This document shows, in pieces, positions 26,314-35,219 of a stretch of 64,000 nucleotides of DNA (the stretch's first letter is position 1; the number at the start of each line of letters is the position of its first letter). The notes below the pieces were generated by a model. It searched no databases and was not told where the DNA came from. It saw only the letters and a list, made by a program, of their open reading frames with translations. This DNA comes from an uncultured Bacteroidia bacterium (GTDB lineage Bacteria; Bacteroidota; Bacteroidia; Bacteroidales; F082), in assembly GCA_902774295.1 (NCBI GenBank), contig CACYHP010000001.1, positions 1,054,001-1,118,000 of the forward strand, given 5' to 3'. Made by a program: the position numbers and the translations under genes.

Positions 26314-28494
26314 ATGAAGAAACTATTATCATCGATTATATTGTGTTTCCTGGCGATTACTTCATATTCGCAAGTAAGAGGTGTTGTCAAGGATGACAGC
26401 GGCAATGTCTTGGTTGGCGCCAATATCGTTTGGCAAGGCACTAATCATGGCACAACGACTGATGCCAAGGGCTCTTTTACATTGGAAAGAAGACCTGATG
26501 TCAGTTCAATTGTGACCTCGTTTGTTGGTTTTAAAAACGATACGATTTCGTGTAAAGATACTGATTATGTGGAGATTACGCTGGTGAGCGAGATCGCTGT
26601 CGTCGATGCCGTTGTTGTGAAAGCATCGCGTCCGGGAAGGTTTAAACCGAAAGATGTGGCTAATATTGAGGTTATCACAAGCACCGAATTGTGTCGCGCC
26701 GCTTGCTGTAACCTTGGTGAGAGCTTCTCGACAAATCCTTCTGTCGACGTGAACTATTCTGATGCGGCGACAGGTGCCAAACAGATCAAACTTCTTGGAT
26801 TATCTGGCAGTTACGTCCAGATGCTGACGGAAAATGTGCCTGCTTTCCGTGGTGCTGCGGCTCCATTCTCGCTCGGTTACATCCCCGGCACTTGGATGCA
26901 TTCAATTCAGGTGTCGAAAGGTGCTGCCACAGTGAAAAACGGCTATGAGTCTATAACCGGACAGATTAATGTTGAATATCTGAAACCACAGCTTGACGAG
27001 GAACTTGACGTGAATCTTTTTCTCGACAGCCATCTGAAATTTGAGACTAATATTGAAGGTAATCTGCATTTTAACGATGCGCTAAGTACTGGATTATTAG
27101 GGCATTACGAGAATATGTGGATGGAACATGACGGCAACGGCGACGGTTTTATGGATCTGCCGAAGGTGCAGCAGTTTGATGTTTTGAACCGCTGGACGTA
27201 CAAAAAAGACCATTACGTCATGCAAGCGCTTGTCAAGGCTCTTAAAGAAGACAGAAATGGAGGACAGGTTGAAAATGCACATACCCATTCAAGATCATAT
27301 ATGATGGAAAGTCCGTTATATAAGATAAACATTGGGAGTGAGCGTTACGAGGGCTTCGTGAAAAACGCATACATTTTCGACGAAGTTCACAACACCAATG
27401 TCGCTCTGGTTTTGTCGGGCTCAATACATAAAATGAATTCATTGTATGGTTTGCGCACCTACGATGTGGACAATAATAACGCTTACGCGCAGCTGATGTT
27501 TGAGACTGAGTTTACGCCAAGTCACAGTATATCAACGGGTTTATCGTTCAATCATGATTGTTTTGATGAACGCTGGATTTTGTTGCCCAACCTTGTCAAG
27601 GCTCCTGATGAAAATATTGGAGGTGTATACGCACAGTATACGTTCAATTATGACGACAGTTTTGTGTTTATGGCAGGCTTAAGAGGCGATTACAGCGATT
27701 TATATGGCGCGTTTGTCACGCCTCGTGCTCATATAAAATGGAGCGTCAGCGATCTTTTAAAACTGCGTTTTTCGGCAGGAAAAGGCTATCGTACACCGCG
27801 CCCGATGCTTGATAATCATACGCTTCTGGCGAGCAGCCGCGACATCATCATCGATGGCGACTTGAAACAGGAGGAGGCATGGAACTATGGCGCTACAGCT
27901 TCATTTGATATCGATATTTTTGAAAAGTGCTTGATTATCAATTTGGAATATTATTATACAAACTTCATAAATCAGGTCGTAACTGACGTTGATAGCGACA
28001 TCCATCAGGTACATTTCTATAACCTTGACGGAATATCTTATTCCCATACGTTCCAAATTGATGCCACATACCCGTTTTTTGAAGGTTTTTCGCTTCTTGG
28101 AGCATTCAGATATAACGACGTGAAGACCACTATCAACGGGAGATTACGCGATAAACCGTTGTCAAGCCGTTACAAAGGCTTGGTGACAGCAACATACAAA
28201 ACTCCGCTTGAAATATGGCAGTTTGACCTCACATTGCAAATCAACGGTGACGGCCGTTTGCCTGACGGATTCGGTACATTTGATGCATATCCGATACTTA
28301 ACGCACAGATACTCAAGTGGTTCCGTTGGGGTAATATCTATATCGGAGGAGAGAATCTCACCAACTTCAAGCAGAAAAACCCGATTATCGGCTACGACAA
28401 CCCATGGGGTGAGAACTTCGACGCTACAATGATTTGGGGTCCAGTGGACGGAATAATGGTTTACGCCGGAATTAAATGGAAATTAACAAAGTAA
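26314..28494 (+). CDS. TonB-dependent outer-membrane receptor with CarboxypepD-like N-domain
   Basis: An outer-membrane transporter of 726 residues. It has a signal peptide (about 1-19), an N-terminal carboxypeptidase-regulatory-like domain (VRGVVKDDSGNVLVGANIVW), a plug domain (about 115-240, including the ISVSKGAATVKNGYESITGQI type region) and a 22-strand-type barrel to the C-terminus. The plug carries an unusual cysteine cluster at residues 127, 131 and 132 (CRAACC). The next gene encodes an exported HMA metal-binding protein, so a metal such as copper is a plausible but unproven substrate. Confidence 0.9.
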   Translation: MKKLLSSIILCFLAITSYSQVRGVVKDDSGNVLVGANIVWQGTNHGTTTDAKGSFTLERRPDVSSIVTSFVGFKNDTISCKDTDYVEITLVSEIAVVDAVVVKASRPGRFKPKDVANIEVITSTELCRAACCNLGESFSTNPSVDVNYSDAATGAKQIKLLGLSGSYVQMLTENVPAFRGAAAPFSLGYIPGTWMHSIQVSKGAATVKNGYESITGQINVEYLKPQLDEELDVNLFLDSHLKFETNIEGNLHFNDALSTGLLGHYENMWMEHDGNGDGFMDLPKVQQFDVLNRWTYKKDHYVMQALVKALKEDRNGGQVENAHTHSRSYMMESPLYKINIGSERYEGFVKNAYIFDEVHNTNVALVLSGSIHKMNSLYGLRTYDVDNNNAYAQLMFETEFTPSHSISTGLSFNHDCFDERWILLPNLVKAPDENIGGVYAQYTFNYDDSFVFMAGLRGDYSDLYGAFVTPRAHIKWSVSDLLKLRFSAGKGYRTPRPMLDNHTLLASSRDIIIDGDLKQEEAWNYGATASFDIDIFEKCLIINLEYYYTNFINQVVTDVDSDIHQVHFYNLDGISYSHTFQIDATYPFFEGFSLLGAFRYNDVKTTINGRLRDKPLSSRYKGLVTATYKTPLEIWQFDLTLQINGDGRLPDGFGTFDAYPILNAQILKWFRWGNIYIGGENLTNFKQKNPIIGYDNPWGENFDATMIWGPVDGIMVYAGIKWKLTK

Positions 28495-28500
28495 AATAAT

Positions 28501-28830
28501 ATGAAAAAGCTTATTTTATTAGCATTTGTGCTATTTTTAGCAGTTGTATCACAGGCTCAGAGCATTAAGGAAGTGGTCTTTACAACAGAGCCTGAAATCG
28601 AATGCCAGAATTGCGTAAAACGCATAAAAGATAACCTTCGTTTTGAGAAGGGTGTCAAGGCTATCAACCCTGATTTGAAGACGAAACTCGTTACTGTTCA
28701 ATACGATAGCGAGAAAACAGATCCTGACAAACTGATCAAGGCATTCGCTAAAATCAATTACAAGGCAACTGTTGTTGAACCTAAGAATGAGGATAAAGAG
28801 GATAAGAAGGATAATAAAGATAAGAGATGA
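28501..28830 (+). CDS. Exported heavy-metal-associated (HMA) domain protein
   Basis: A 109-residue protein with a signal peptide (about 1-20, cleavage after SQA). It has one HMA/ferredoxin-like domain with the metal-binding motif ECQNC (Cys35 and Cys38) and a highly charged Lys/Asp/Glu-rich tail from about residue 95. HMA domains bind Cu+ or Zn2+ and are usually cytosolic or in ATPases, so an exported form next to a TonB receptor suggests a periplasmic metal shuttle. The gene starts 6 bases after the receptor and its stop overlaps the following glycosyltransferase start by four bases. Confidence 0.88.
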   Translation: MKKLILLAFVLFLAVVSQAQSIKEVVFTTEPEIECQNCVKRIKDNLRFEKGVKAINPDLKTKLVTVQYDSEKTDPDKLIKAFAKINYKATVVEPKNEDKEDKKDNKDKR

Positions 28831-29951
28831 AAATCGTCATCGTCGGAACATCGTATCCTTACCGTGGAGGAATAGCGGCCTTCACTGACAGACTTGCGAC
28901 TGAGTTTGTCAAGGAAGGTATTGATATTGAGGTGGTTACATTCAAACTTCAGTATCCGTCATTCCTGTTTCCTGGCAAGACGCAGTATTCCGATGCTAAG
29001 GCTCCTGCAGGCTTTTATATTGAGCGTAAAATTAACAGTATCAGTCCGTTAAACTGGATTAAGGCAGGGAAGGAGATACGGAAAAAGAACCCTGATATCG
29101 TGATCTTCACCTATTGGATGTCGTTTTTCGCTCCTTGTTTCGGCAAAATCGCACGTGTAATCAAGCGCAGATGCAACGCGAGATGTATCGGATTGATTCA
29201 CAATATGATACCGCACGAGAAATCAGTTCTCGATAAGATGTTTGCGCCTTATTTTGTAAAGGCAATGGATGGCTTTGTGGCGCTTTCACAATCGGTGCTT
29301 GACGATGTCGCCTCGCTTGACAAACAAGGCAAACCGAAATGCATGGTCCCGCATCCTTTGTATGACCATTACGGTGAAATTATGAAAAGAAATGAGGCGT
29401 TAAAGCATCTCGATCTTGATCCGAATTATCGTTATTGTTTGTTCTTCGGACTCGTTCGCGCATACAAAGGTCTGGACCTTTTAATCGATGCTTTCGCCGA
29501 TGAAAGGCTTCGAAAAAACGATGTCAAGTTGATTGTCGCAGGAGAGTTCTACGACGACGAAAAACCCTATCTTGAACAAATAAAAAAGCATAATTTAGAA
29601 GATTTTATAATAATTGAAAATCAGTATATTAGCGATGATAATGTAAAGTATTACTTTAATGTTGCTGATATCGTCGTTCAGCCATATAAATCGGCTACTC
29701 AGAGCGGCGTAACGCAGATCGCATATCATTTTGAGAAGCCGATGCTCGTGACAAATGTAGGCGGTCTCGGAGAGATTATTCCTGACGGTAAAGTCGGTTA
29801 TGTCGTTGAGCCAAAACCGTCATCTATCGCCGATGCTCTTGTCGATTTCTTTGAAAATGGCCGTTTTGACGCTTTCGTTGAAGGTGTTAGAGATGAAAAA
29901 CAAACATATCAGTGGTCTAACATGACTGCTGCGATAAAAAAACTGTTATGA
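28827..29951 (+). CDS. Glycosyltransferase, GT4 family (group 1)
   Basis: A 374-residue GT-B fold glycosyltransferase. The N-terminal domain begins KIVIVGTSYPYRGGIAAFTDRL. The C-terminal nucleotide-sugar domain has FGLVRAYKGLDLLIDAF and QPYKSATQSGVTQIAYHF, the retaining GT4 pattern ending GGLGEII. The donor and acceptor are unknown. It overlaps both neighbours by four bases, so it is translated in series with the HMA protein and the methyltransferase. Confidence 0.9.
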   Translation: MKIVIVGTSYPYRGGIAAFTDRLATEFVKEGIDIEVVTFKLQYPSFLFPGKTQYSDAKAPAGFYIERKINSISPLNWIKAGKEIRKKNPDIVIFTYWMSFFAPCFGKIARVIKRRCNARCIGLIHNMIPHEKSVLDKMFAPYFVKAMDGFVALSQSVLDDVASLDKQGKPKCMVPHPLYDHYGEIMKRNEALKHLDLDPNYRYCLFFGLVRAYKGLDLLIDAFADERLRKNDVKLIVAGEFYDDEKPYLEQIKKHNLEDFIIIENQYISDDNVKYYFNVADIVVQPYKSATQSGVTQIAYHFEKPMLVTNVGGLGEIIPDGKVGYVVEPKPSSIADALVDFFENGRFDAFVEGVRDEKQTYQWSNMTAAIKKLL

Positions 29952-30721
29952 AGAAGTTAATAGCTTTGTTTACCAAGATATTCCCACGTCAGACGCTGAT
30001 ACGTTTCAGCGGGCTGTTCAGTTTCTTTATCAGGCCGTTTTATATAGGCAATAAAGTGGAGTGCCCGGTGTGCGGAAAACACTTCCGGAAATTCCTTCCA
30101 TACGGCTATGGAAAGGCTATGGATAACCGTCTTTGCCCTAATTGTTTGTCGCTTGAGCGTCATCGACTTATATGGCTTTACTTAAAGCAACGCTCTAACT
30201 TTTTCTCAGCCCCTTTGAAGGTGTTGCATTTCGCTCCTGAACAGCCGTTTTTGAAACGTTTTAGAGCCTTGAAAAACCTCGATTACACCACCGCCGACCT
30301 TGACTCACCGATTGCTGACCTGCATCTTGATGTCACCAATATCGACCTCCCAGATGACCAATATGACGTGGTTATCTGTAACCATGTGTTGGAGCACGTA
30401 AATGATGTTAATAAGGCATTTTCAGAGATAAAACGCATATTAAAACCAGGTGGTTGGGCTATTTTGATGGTTCCTATCAATCCTGACGTCGACACATGGG
30501 AAGACCCTTCAATCACTGATCCTGAAGAACGCAAACGCTGTTTTGGTCAATATGACCATGTCAGACAGTTCGGTCGCGACTATGCCCAAGTGCTCGAAAA
30601 AGCCGGCTTTACCGTCGATGCTGACCGTCTCTATTACGATTTGACCGAAGAACAACGTCAGAGAATGAGGTTGGCGCGACCGGGAGAGGAGTTGATTTAC
30701 CGCGTCATAAAAAGTCTTTAG
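29948..30721 (+). CDS. SAM-dependent class I methyltransferase with N-terminal zinc-ribbon-like motif
   Basis: A 257-residue protein. Residues about 38-70 hold two CxxC pairs (CPVCGKHF and CPNCLSLERHR), a likely zinc ribbon. A methyltransferase type 11 domain follows, with the acidic motif YTTADL, then DVVICNHVLEHVND and LKPGGWAILMVP. It sits after a glycosyltransferase and may methylate a glycan or lipid; the substrate is unknown. Its last codons and stop are made from the intergenic palindrome at 30713-30795. Confidence 0.85.
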   Translation: MKKLIALFTKIFPRQTLIRFSGLFSFFIRPFYIGNKVECPVCGKHFRKFLPYGYGKAMDNRLCPNCLSLERHRLIWLYLKQRSNFFSAPLKVLHFAPEQPFLKRFRALKNLDYTTADLDSPIADLHLDVTNIDLPDDQYDVVICNHVLEHVNDVNKAFSEIKRILKPGGWAILMVPINPDVDTWEDPSITDPEERKRCFGQYDHVRQFGRDYAQVLEKAGFTVDADRLYYDLTEEQRQRMRLARPGEELIYRVIKSL

Positions 30722-30795
30722 TCGCTAGTCTTTAGTCTTTAGAAATCTAAAAACTAACAACTAACGACTAAAGTCTAAAGTCTAACGACTAAGGT
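30713..30795. repeat. Imperfect palindrome of CTAAAG/CTTTAG units between convergent genes
   Basis: The stretch consists of repeated (A)GTCTTTAG units on the left and (C)TAAAGTCTAA units on the right that can fold into a long imperfect stem. It lies between two convergent genes and supplies the stop codon of the methyltransferase. A bidirectional 3'-end element is plausible. Confidence 0.5.
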
Positions 30796-30796
30796 C

Positions 30797-32425
30797 TTAT
30801 TTCGCGAGGAAAGGATATCCGTATTCCGTTGCCGGCACGAATGTTTCCTTAATTGCGCGTGGGTTCGTCCAGCGGATGAGGTTCCACAGACCACCGGCCT
30901 TGTCGTTGGTACCTGATGCGCGTGAGCCGCCGAATGGCTGGCATCCCACGACGGCGCCAGTAGGCTTGTCGTTGATGTAGAAGTTACCTGCTGAATATTT
31001 GAGCTTCTGGTCTGCGAGCTGACGTGCCTTGAGGTCGTTGACGAAGATAGCTCCTGTCAATGCGTAAGGTGATGTAGTGTCGCAGAGTTCCAGTGTTTCC
31101 TCATATTTCTTGTCGTCGTAGACGTAGATGGTGATGATAGGTCCGAAGATCTCCTGAGCCATTGACTCGTAGTTCGGCACTTTGGCGAGGATGACTGTAG
31201 GCTCGACGAAGTAACCGACGCTCTTGTCGCACTTGCCACCGAACACGATTTCTGCGTCCTTGCTTGCTTTTGCTCTGTCGATATAGCCCTTGCAGTTGTC
31301 GAATGAAGCCTCATCGATGACAGCGTTGACGTAGTTGGTGAAGTCTGTGACGTCGCCCATCTTGATTGTGCTGAGCATGTCGCCGACAATCTGTTTCACC
31401 TCGTTCCACATCGATGCCGGGATATATGCGCGTGATGCTGCCGAGCACTTCTGGCCTTGATATTCGAAGGCGCCGCGGACGATGGCGCATGCCACCTCGC
31501 GTGGATTTGCTGAGCTGTGAGCGAAGATGAAGTCTTTGCCACCTGTCTCACCGACGAGACGTGGATATGACTTGTAATTGGCTATATTGACGCCTACGCC
31601 CTTCCAGAGGCCCTGGAATGTGGCTGTCGAACCGGTGAAGTGGATGCCGGCGAGGTTCGGGTTGTTCAAAGCGACACCGCCGATCAACGAGCCTTTGCCT
31701 GGCAGGAAGTTCACGACGCCAGCCGGAAGACCTGCTTCCATTGCGATCTGCATGATGTGATAGTTTGAAAGCAATGCTGTTGTTGATGGCTTCCAAATTG
31801 TGGTGTTACCCATCAAAGCAGGTGTCATGTTCAAGTTCGAAGCGATAGAGGTGAAGTTGAACGGTGTCACAGCCATGATGAAGCCTTCGAGTGGACGATA
31901 TTCCACGCGGTTAAGCTGGTCTGGTGTTGACGATGGCTGCTCTGAATAGAGGTTACCTGCATAGTAGTTGTTGAAACGGTAGAAGTCGATGGTCTCGCAA
32001 GCTGAGTCGATTTCAGCCTGGAAGCAGTTCTTTGACTGACCTAACATACATGCTGCGTTGATGCGTGCACGGTATTTTGTTGCCAAAAGCTGACCGATAC
32101 GTGCCATGATGGAAGCTCTCTCGATCCATGGGGTGTTTTCCCAGTCTTTCTTGGCCTTCAGAGCGGCTTCAATAGCCATGTTGACTTCTTTTTCACCGAC
32201 TTTATGGTATTTTGCAATCACATGCTTGTGGTTGTGTGGCATGACCACTTCGCCCATGTCGCCGGTACGGATTTCCTTACCACCGATGATGATAGGAATC
32301 TCCACGACTTCCTTCGACTGTTTCTCGAGTTCTTTCTCCAAAGCGACGCGCTCAGGGCTGCCCGGTCTGTATTCTTTCACAGGCTCGTTAGCAGGATGTG
32401 CAAATTGAAATAATGCGTTATTCAT
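30797..32425 (-). CDS. pruA: L-glutamate gamma-semialdehyde (1-pyrroline-5-carboxylate) dehydrogenase
   Basis: The enzyme oxidises glutamate semialdehyde, from proline or ornithine breakdown, to glutamate with NAD+. The 542-residue protein is of the length usual for the group-1 P5CDH family. It shows LVGETGGKDFIFAHSSA (catalytic Glu) and YQGQKCSAASRAYIP (catalytic Cys), and the typical C-terminus QPFGGSRASGTNDKAGG. It is monocistronic with its own promoter box about 40 bases upstream and fits the amino-acid-fermenting character of the window. Confidence 0.93.
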   Translation of the reverse strand: MNNALFQFAHPANEPVKEYRPGSPERVALEKELEKQSKEVVEIPIIIGGKEIRTGDMGEVVMPHNHKHVIAKYHKVGEKEVNMAIEAALKAKKDWENTPWIERASIMARIGQLLATKYRARINAACMLGQSKNCFQAEIDSACETIDFYRFNNYYAGNLYSEQPSSTPDQLNRVEYRPLEGFIMAVTPFNFTSIASNLNMTPALMGNTTIWKPSTTALLSNYHIMQIAMEAGLPAGVVNFLPGKGSLIGGVALNNPNLAGIHFTGSTATFQGLWKGVGVNIANYKSYPRLVGETGGKDFIFAHSSANPREVACAIVRGAFEYQGQKCSAASRAYIPASMWNEVKQIVGDMLSTIKMGDVTDFTNYVNAVIDEASFDNCKGYIDRAKASKDAEIVFGGKCDKSVGYFVEPTVILAKVPNYESMAQEIFGPIITIYVYDDKKYEETLELCDTTSPYALTGAIFVNDLKARQLADQKLKYSAGNFYINDKPTGAVVGCQPFGGSRASGTNDKAGGLWNLIRWTNPRAIKETFVPATEYGYPFLAK

Positions 32426-32469
32426 GAGTTAATTATTTAAAGGTTAGTAATTTTCACTGAATTGAAGTG

Positions 32470-32477
32470 CAAATTTA
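32470..32477 (-). promoter_or_regulatory. Promoter -7 box of pruA
   Basis: TAAATTTG on the minus strand, 44 bases before the pruA start, matches TAnnTTTG. Confidence 0.5.
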
Positions 32478-32510
32478 GAAATTTTTTTGAGAAATTATAC
32501 CGAAAATTAA

Positions 32511-32518
32511 TATTTTTG
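32511..32518 (+). promoter_or_regulatory. Promoter -7 box of the DNA methylase gene
   Basis: TATTTTTG lies 13 bases before a GTG codon at 32532 and supports that GTG as the start. It forms a divergent pair with the pruA promoter. Confidence 0.55.
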
Positions 32519-32531
32519 CAAAAAAATATTT

Positions 32532-34334
32532 GTGAAAGAAAACGACATCATCCGACCTGTGATTTCCGAGGCTACAAGCCGCAACTGGAAACGGCTGCAT
32601 TCCAACGGCAGCGGTAGGCTGATGTCACGTGCAAATAAACGGCTGTCAACGAAAACGATTGTTCCGATTGAATATTTCTCAAACAAAGAGAATGTTGCTG
32701 ATATTCAACAGTTTGTGAGCTATTGTAAGGAGCGGAATTATTCAGTAGAGGAGGTGATATATTCGGTGGGAGTGAGGCTTCTTAAAGAAGCCGAACTCCT
32801 TGAAAAAGAGCATGTGGCGGCCACCTTAAGGGCTTTAACGCCATTAATGCCCTTAACGCCATTAAGGCTGCCGCCACTCCCTTCAGATGAATTCGATCTC
32901 CTTGGCCTCCTGTATCAGTGTTTCCTCCTCGAAGGCGAGAAAAACCGCAAAGGTTCATATTACACCCCTTATGATGTGGCTCGTAATATGACGAAACACC
33001 TTGATTTTTATAATGGTCAGACATTCTTCGACCCTTGTTGTGGCAGCGGTGCATTCATCCTGGCTCTTGAAGGTGCAAAACCATCTCAAATCTTCGCTTG
33101 CGATAACGACCCCATCGCCGTGATGATAGCAAAGATCAACCTTTTGCTGAAGTTCCCAGAGGAAGAGTTTGAACCTCAAATTTATTGTTGCGATTACCTT
33201 AACGCCATTAACGCCCCTAAAGCCCTTAAGGCATCTTATATTATCAGCAATCCTCCATGGGGCGCCGCAATTTTTGATGAAAAAGGCAATCCGATTTCCA
33301 CCAGGGAGAGCTTCTCGTTTTTCTTTGAAAAAGCCTTCAATCAGCTTGTGGATGGCGGTACAATCAGGTTCTTGCTTCCTGAGTCGGTGATGAATGTGAA
33401 GACTCATAAGAAATTCCGTCAATTCCTGCTCGAAATCACTGATATTCAATCTATTACATTGTATGATGGCGCATTTTCAGGCGTTCAGACGAAATACTTT
33501 GACATACAATGTGCCCGTCATTTCGACCGACCGCAGGGAGTGGAGAAATCTCAAGTAAATAATGACGTAATAGTTGTTAGAGATTTCTCGACTACGCTTC
33601 GCTTCGCTCGAAATGACGGCAAAAAAAGTTCATCCGCTCGAAATGACGTAAAAAACAGTCTCGTTTCTAAAGATGCCTTTTATCTCACTAAAAACCTGAA
33701 TTTCAATCTGTTATCAAATTCGGACCTTGAAAAAGTGAAGAAAATACTTTCTAAAGGAAAGTACACATTGAAAGAATCAATTTGGGGACTCGGCATAGTC
33801 ACAGGCGACAATAAAAAACACTTGAAGCTCAAGCAGGGCAGGGGAATGGAGCCGATTTACACAGGAAAGGAAATCGAGGCTTATACTTTGAAACAGCCAA
33901 GATATTTTGTAAAATATAAACGTGCTGATTATCAACAGGTTGCAAAAGACGAGATTTATCGTACAGATGAAAAACTGGTGTATAAGTTTATCTCGAAAAA
34001 CCTCGTTTTCGCTTACGATGGCAGTGGAAGCCTGTTTTTAAACAGTGCCAATATTCTCATTCCGCGCATCCCTGGAATGTCGATAAAGACCGTGCTCGCA
34101 TTTCTAAACAGCGAAACCTTCAAATTCCTTTATAAATCGCTCTTCGGCGAGATAAAAATCCTTAAAGGAAACCTTATGGAGCTGCCATTCCCAGAGATTT
34201 CTGAAGAAACTGATAAGCGTTTAACTCAATTGGTTGATGAGGTGCTGAAAGGGAATAAAGAGGCGATGGAAGTTATTGATAATGAAGTTGATGCGCTTTT
34301 CAACGTCATTTCGACCGAGCGTAACGAAGTGTAG
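32532..34334 (+). CDS. N6-adenine DNA methyltransferase, TaqI/Eco57I-like, carrying in-frame palindromic repeats
   Basis: A 600-residue adenine methylase. Helical N-terminal region; SAM-binding motif I FFDPCCGSGAF at 165-175; catalytic motif IV SNPPWG at 239-244; then a TaqI-like target-recognition region (about 380-590, including LGIVTGDNKKH and FLNSETFKFLYKSLFGEIKILKGN). No nuclease domain or restriction gene is visible, so it may be an orphan or type IIG-derived enzyme. The GTG start is set by the promoter. The gene contains repeat elements in frame: residues 98-112, 222-233, 329-362 and a fragment at 367-372. A further copy encodes the last nine residues and the stop. The largest insert lies between the catalytic and recognition domains, where extra length may be tolerated. 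Whether it is active cannot be told. Confidence 0.82.
   Translation: MKENDIIRPVISEATSRNWKRLHSNGSGRLMSRANKRLSTKTIVPIEYFSNKENVADIQQFVSYCKERNYSVEEVIYSVGVRLLKEAELLEKEHVAATLRALTPLMPLTPLRLPPLPSDEFDLLGLLYQCFLLEGEKNRKGSYYTPYDVARNMTKHLDFYNGQTFFDPCCGSGAFILALEGAKPSQIFACDNDPIAVMIAKINLLLKFPEEEFEPQIYCCDYLNAINAPKALKASYIISNPPWGAAIFDEKGNPISTRESFSFFFEKAFNQLVDGGTIRFLLPESVMNVKTHKKFRQFLLEITDIQSITLYDGAFSGVQTKYFDIQCARHFDRPQGVEKSQVNNDVIVVRDFSTTLRFARNDGKKSSSARNDVKNSLVSKDAFYLTKNLNFNLLSNSDLEKVKKILSKGKYTLKESIWGLGIVTGDNKKHLKLKQGRGMEPIYTGKEIEAYTLKQPRYFVKYKRADYQQVAKDEIYRTDEKLVYKFISKNLVFAYDGSGSLFLNSANILIPRIPGMSIKTVLAFLNSETFKFLYKSLFGEIKILKGNLMELPFPEISEETDKRLTQLVDEVLKGNKEAMEVIDNEVDALFNVISTERNEV
32824..32867. repeat. In-frame CCTTAAGG/CCATTAAGG-type palindromic repeat, copy 1
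   Basis: A run of TTAACGCC-like units bounded by CCTTAAGG and CCATTAAGG lies inside the methylase gene. It encodes a Leu/Pro/Thr-rich stretch (RALTPLMPLTPLRL). Outer flanks GTGGCGG and CCGCCAC extend the palindrome. Confidence 0.6.
33197..33231. repeat. In-frame CCTTAA-type palindromic repeat, copy 2
   Basis: CCTTAACGCC units ending AAAGCCCTTAAGG form a second, inverted relative of the element at 32824-32867. It encodes YLNAINAPKALK of the methylase, between motif I and the NPPW motif. Confidence 0.55.
33517..33617. repeat. TCATTTCGA...TCGAAATGA palindromic element inside the methylase gene
   Basis: A 101-bp member of the family seen also at 34305, 43003, 44159 and 48327. The arms read GTCATTTCGA and TCGAAATGAC, with inner GAGAAATCTC and GAGATTTCTCG. 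It stays open in the gene frame and encodes about 34 residues. A partial extra arm (CCGCTCGAAATGACG) follows at 33634-33648. Confidence 0.75.
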
Positions 34335-34416
34335 TGGAGTGGAGAAATCTCCAGCAAAAAATGACGTGATAATTGTTCGAGATTTCTCGACTCCATTGCA
34401 TTCCGCTCGAAATGAC
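34305..34416. repeat. TCATTTCGA...TCGAAATGA palindromic element at the methylase 3' end
   Basis: A 112-bp element with the same arms and a central part (AATGACGTGATAATTGTT) very like the copy at 33517. Its first 30 bases encode VISTERNEV and the stop of the methylase gene. Confidence 0.75.
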
Positions 34417-34418
34417 GA

Positions 34419-35117
34419 TTAAAATAGTCTCTTTATTGCACTCAAAAAATGTGTGTGCTTCCCTAACTCCTTATTGAAAATGCCTGTCTGGTCAAGCGAA
34501 TCAATCCTCACTTTGCCTGATGCATGAATGATTTTCTCGTCATCTAAAATAATGCCGACGTGAACTATATGATGCTCTTCGTTTTCAAAAAACGCGATGT
34601 CACCAGGTCGCGCTTCTGTCAGGAAATACACGTCTTCGCCGCATTCCACCTGCTGAGATGCATCTCTCGGAAGCTTTATTCCGATAGTTTTTGCGCACAG
34701 CTGAACGAAAGCTGAGCAGTCGATGCCGAAAACGGTTTTTCCGCCCCAGCGATATGGCACGTCAAGAAGCTTTAATGCATTGTTAATGAAGCTGTTAGCT
34801 TCGATGCAACACTTGTCTTTTGAATATACAGTCGTTCCGAAAGTCAAAATCTTGGAATCATAAAGCTCAATAGGATTGTTGACGACATAACAATCACTGG
34901 AAGCCAATGCTTTATATGCATCTTCTTGAATTTCAAAGTGTTGCAGACTTCGGATCCAGCCTTCGTAGCCATCATATTCCATCTTAATATAAAGCCAGTC
35001 GCCATCCTGCTCCAAAACTTCATATAAGTCGTTGAAAAGTAATTCAGTCACCAGTTCGCTCTCATGACGCGGCTCTTTTCGCACGCTAATTGCTGATAAA
35101 GTGCAGATTCCAAACAT
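34419..35117 (-). CDS. NlpC/P60 family peptidase (C40) with SH3-like N-domain
   Basis: A 232-residue cell-wall or murein-peptide hydrolase. The N-terminal bacterial SH3-like part (about 1-60) contains SVRKEPRHESELVTELLFND. The C-terminal NlpC/P60 domain (about 105-232) has Cys134 in GIDCSAF, His186 in HVGI and His198 in IHAS as the expected catalytic residues. No signal peptide is visible, so a role on internalised murein peptides, as for YkfC-type gamma-D-glutamyl-diamino acid endopeptidases, is likely. Own promoter box at 35135-35142. Confidence 0.9.
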   Translation of the reverse strand: MFGICTLSAISVRKEPRHESELVTELLFNDLYEVLEQDGDWLYIKMEYDGYEGWIRSLQHFEIQEDAYKALASSDCYVVNNPIELYDSKILTFGTTVYSKDKCCIEANSFINNALKLLDVPYRWGGKTVFGIDCSAFVQLCAKTIGIKLPRDASQQVECGEDVYFLTEARPGDIAFFENEEHHIVHVGIILDDEKIIHASGKVRIDSLDQTGIFNKELGKHTHFLSAIKRLF

Positions 35118-35134
35118 AAATCAAACTTTTTTTG

Positions 35135-35142
35135 CAAAGTTA
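35135..35142 (-). promoter_or_regulatory. Promoter -7 box of the NlpC/P60 gene
   Basis: TAACTTTG on the minus strand, 17 bases before the start codon. Confidence 0.55.
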
Positions 35143-35219
35143 CAAGAAATTTCCGTATTTTTACAAGTTAATTGATTTGTTTTGGAAAAATAACTTGTTT
35201 TATTTTTAAATCATTGATT

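Noticed and set aside
32532..34334. A complete restriction-modification system
   Set aside because: No endonuclease domain or neighbouring restriction gene is visible; neighbours are pruA and an NlpC/P60 gene.
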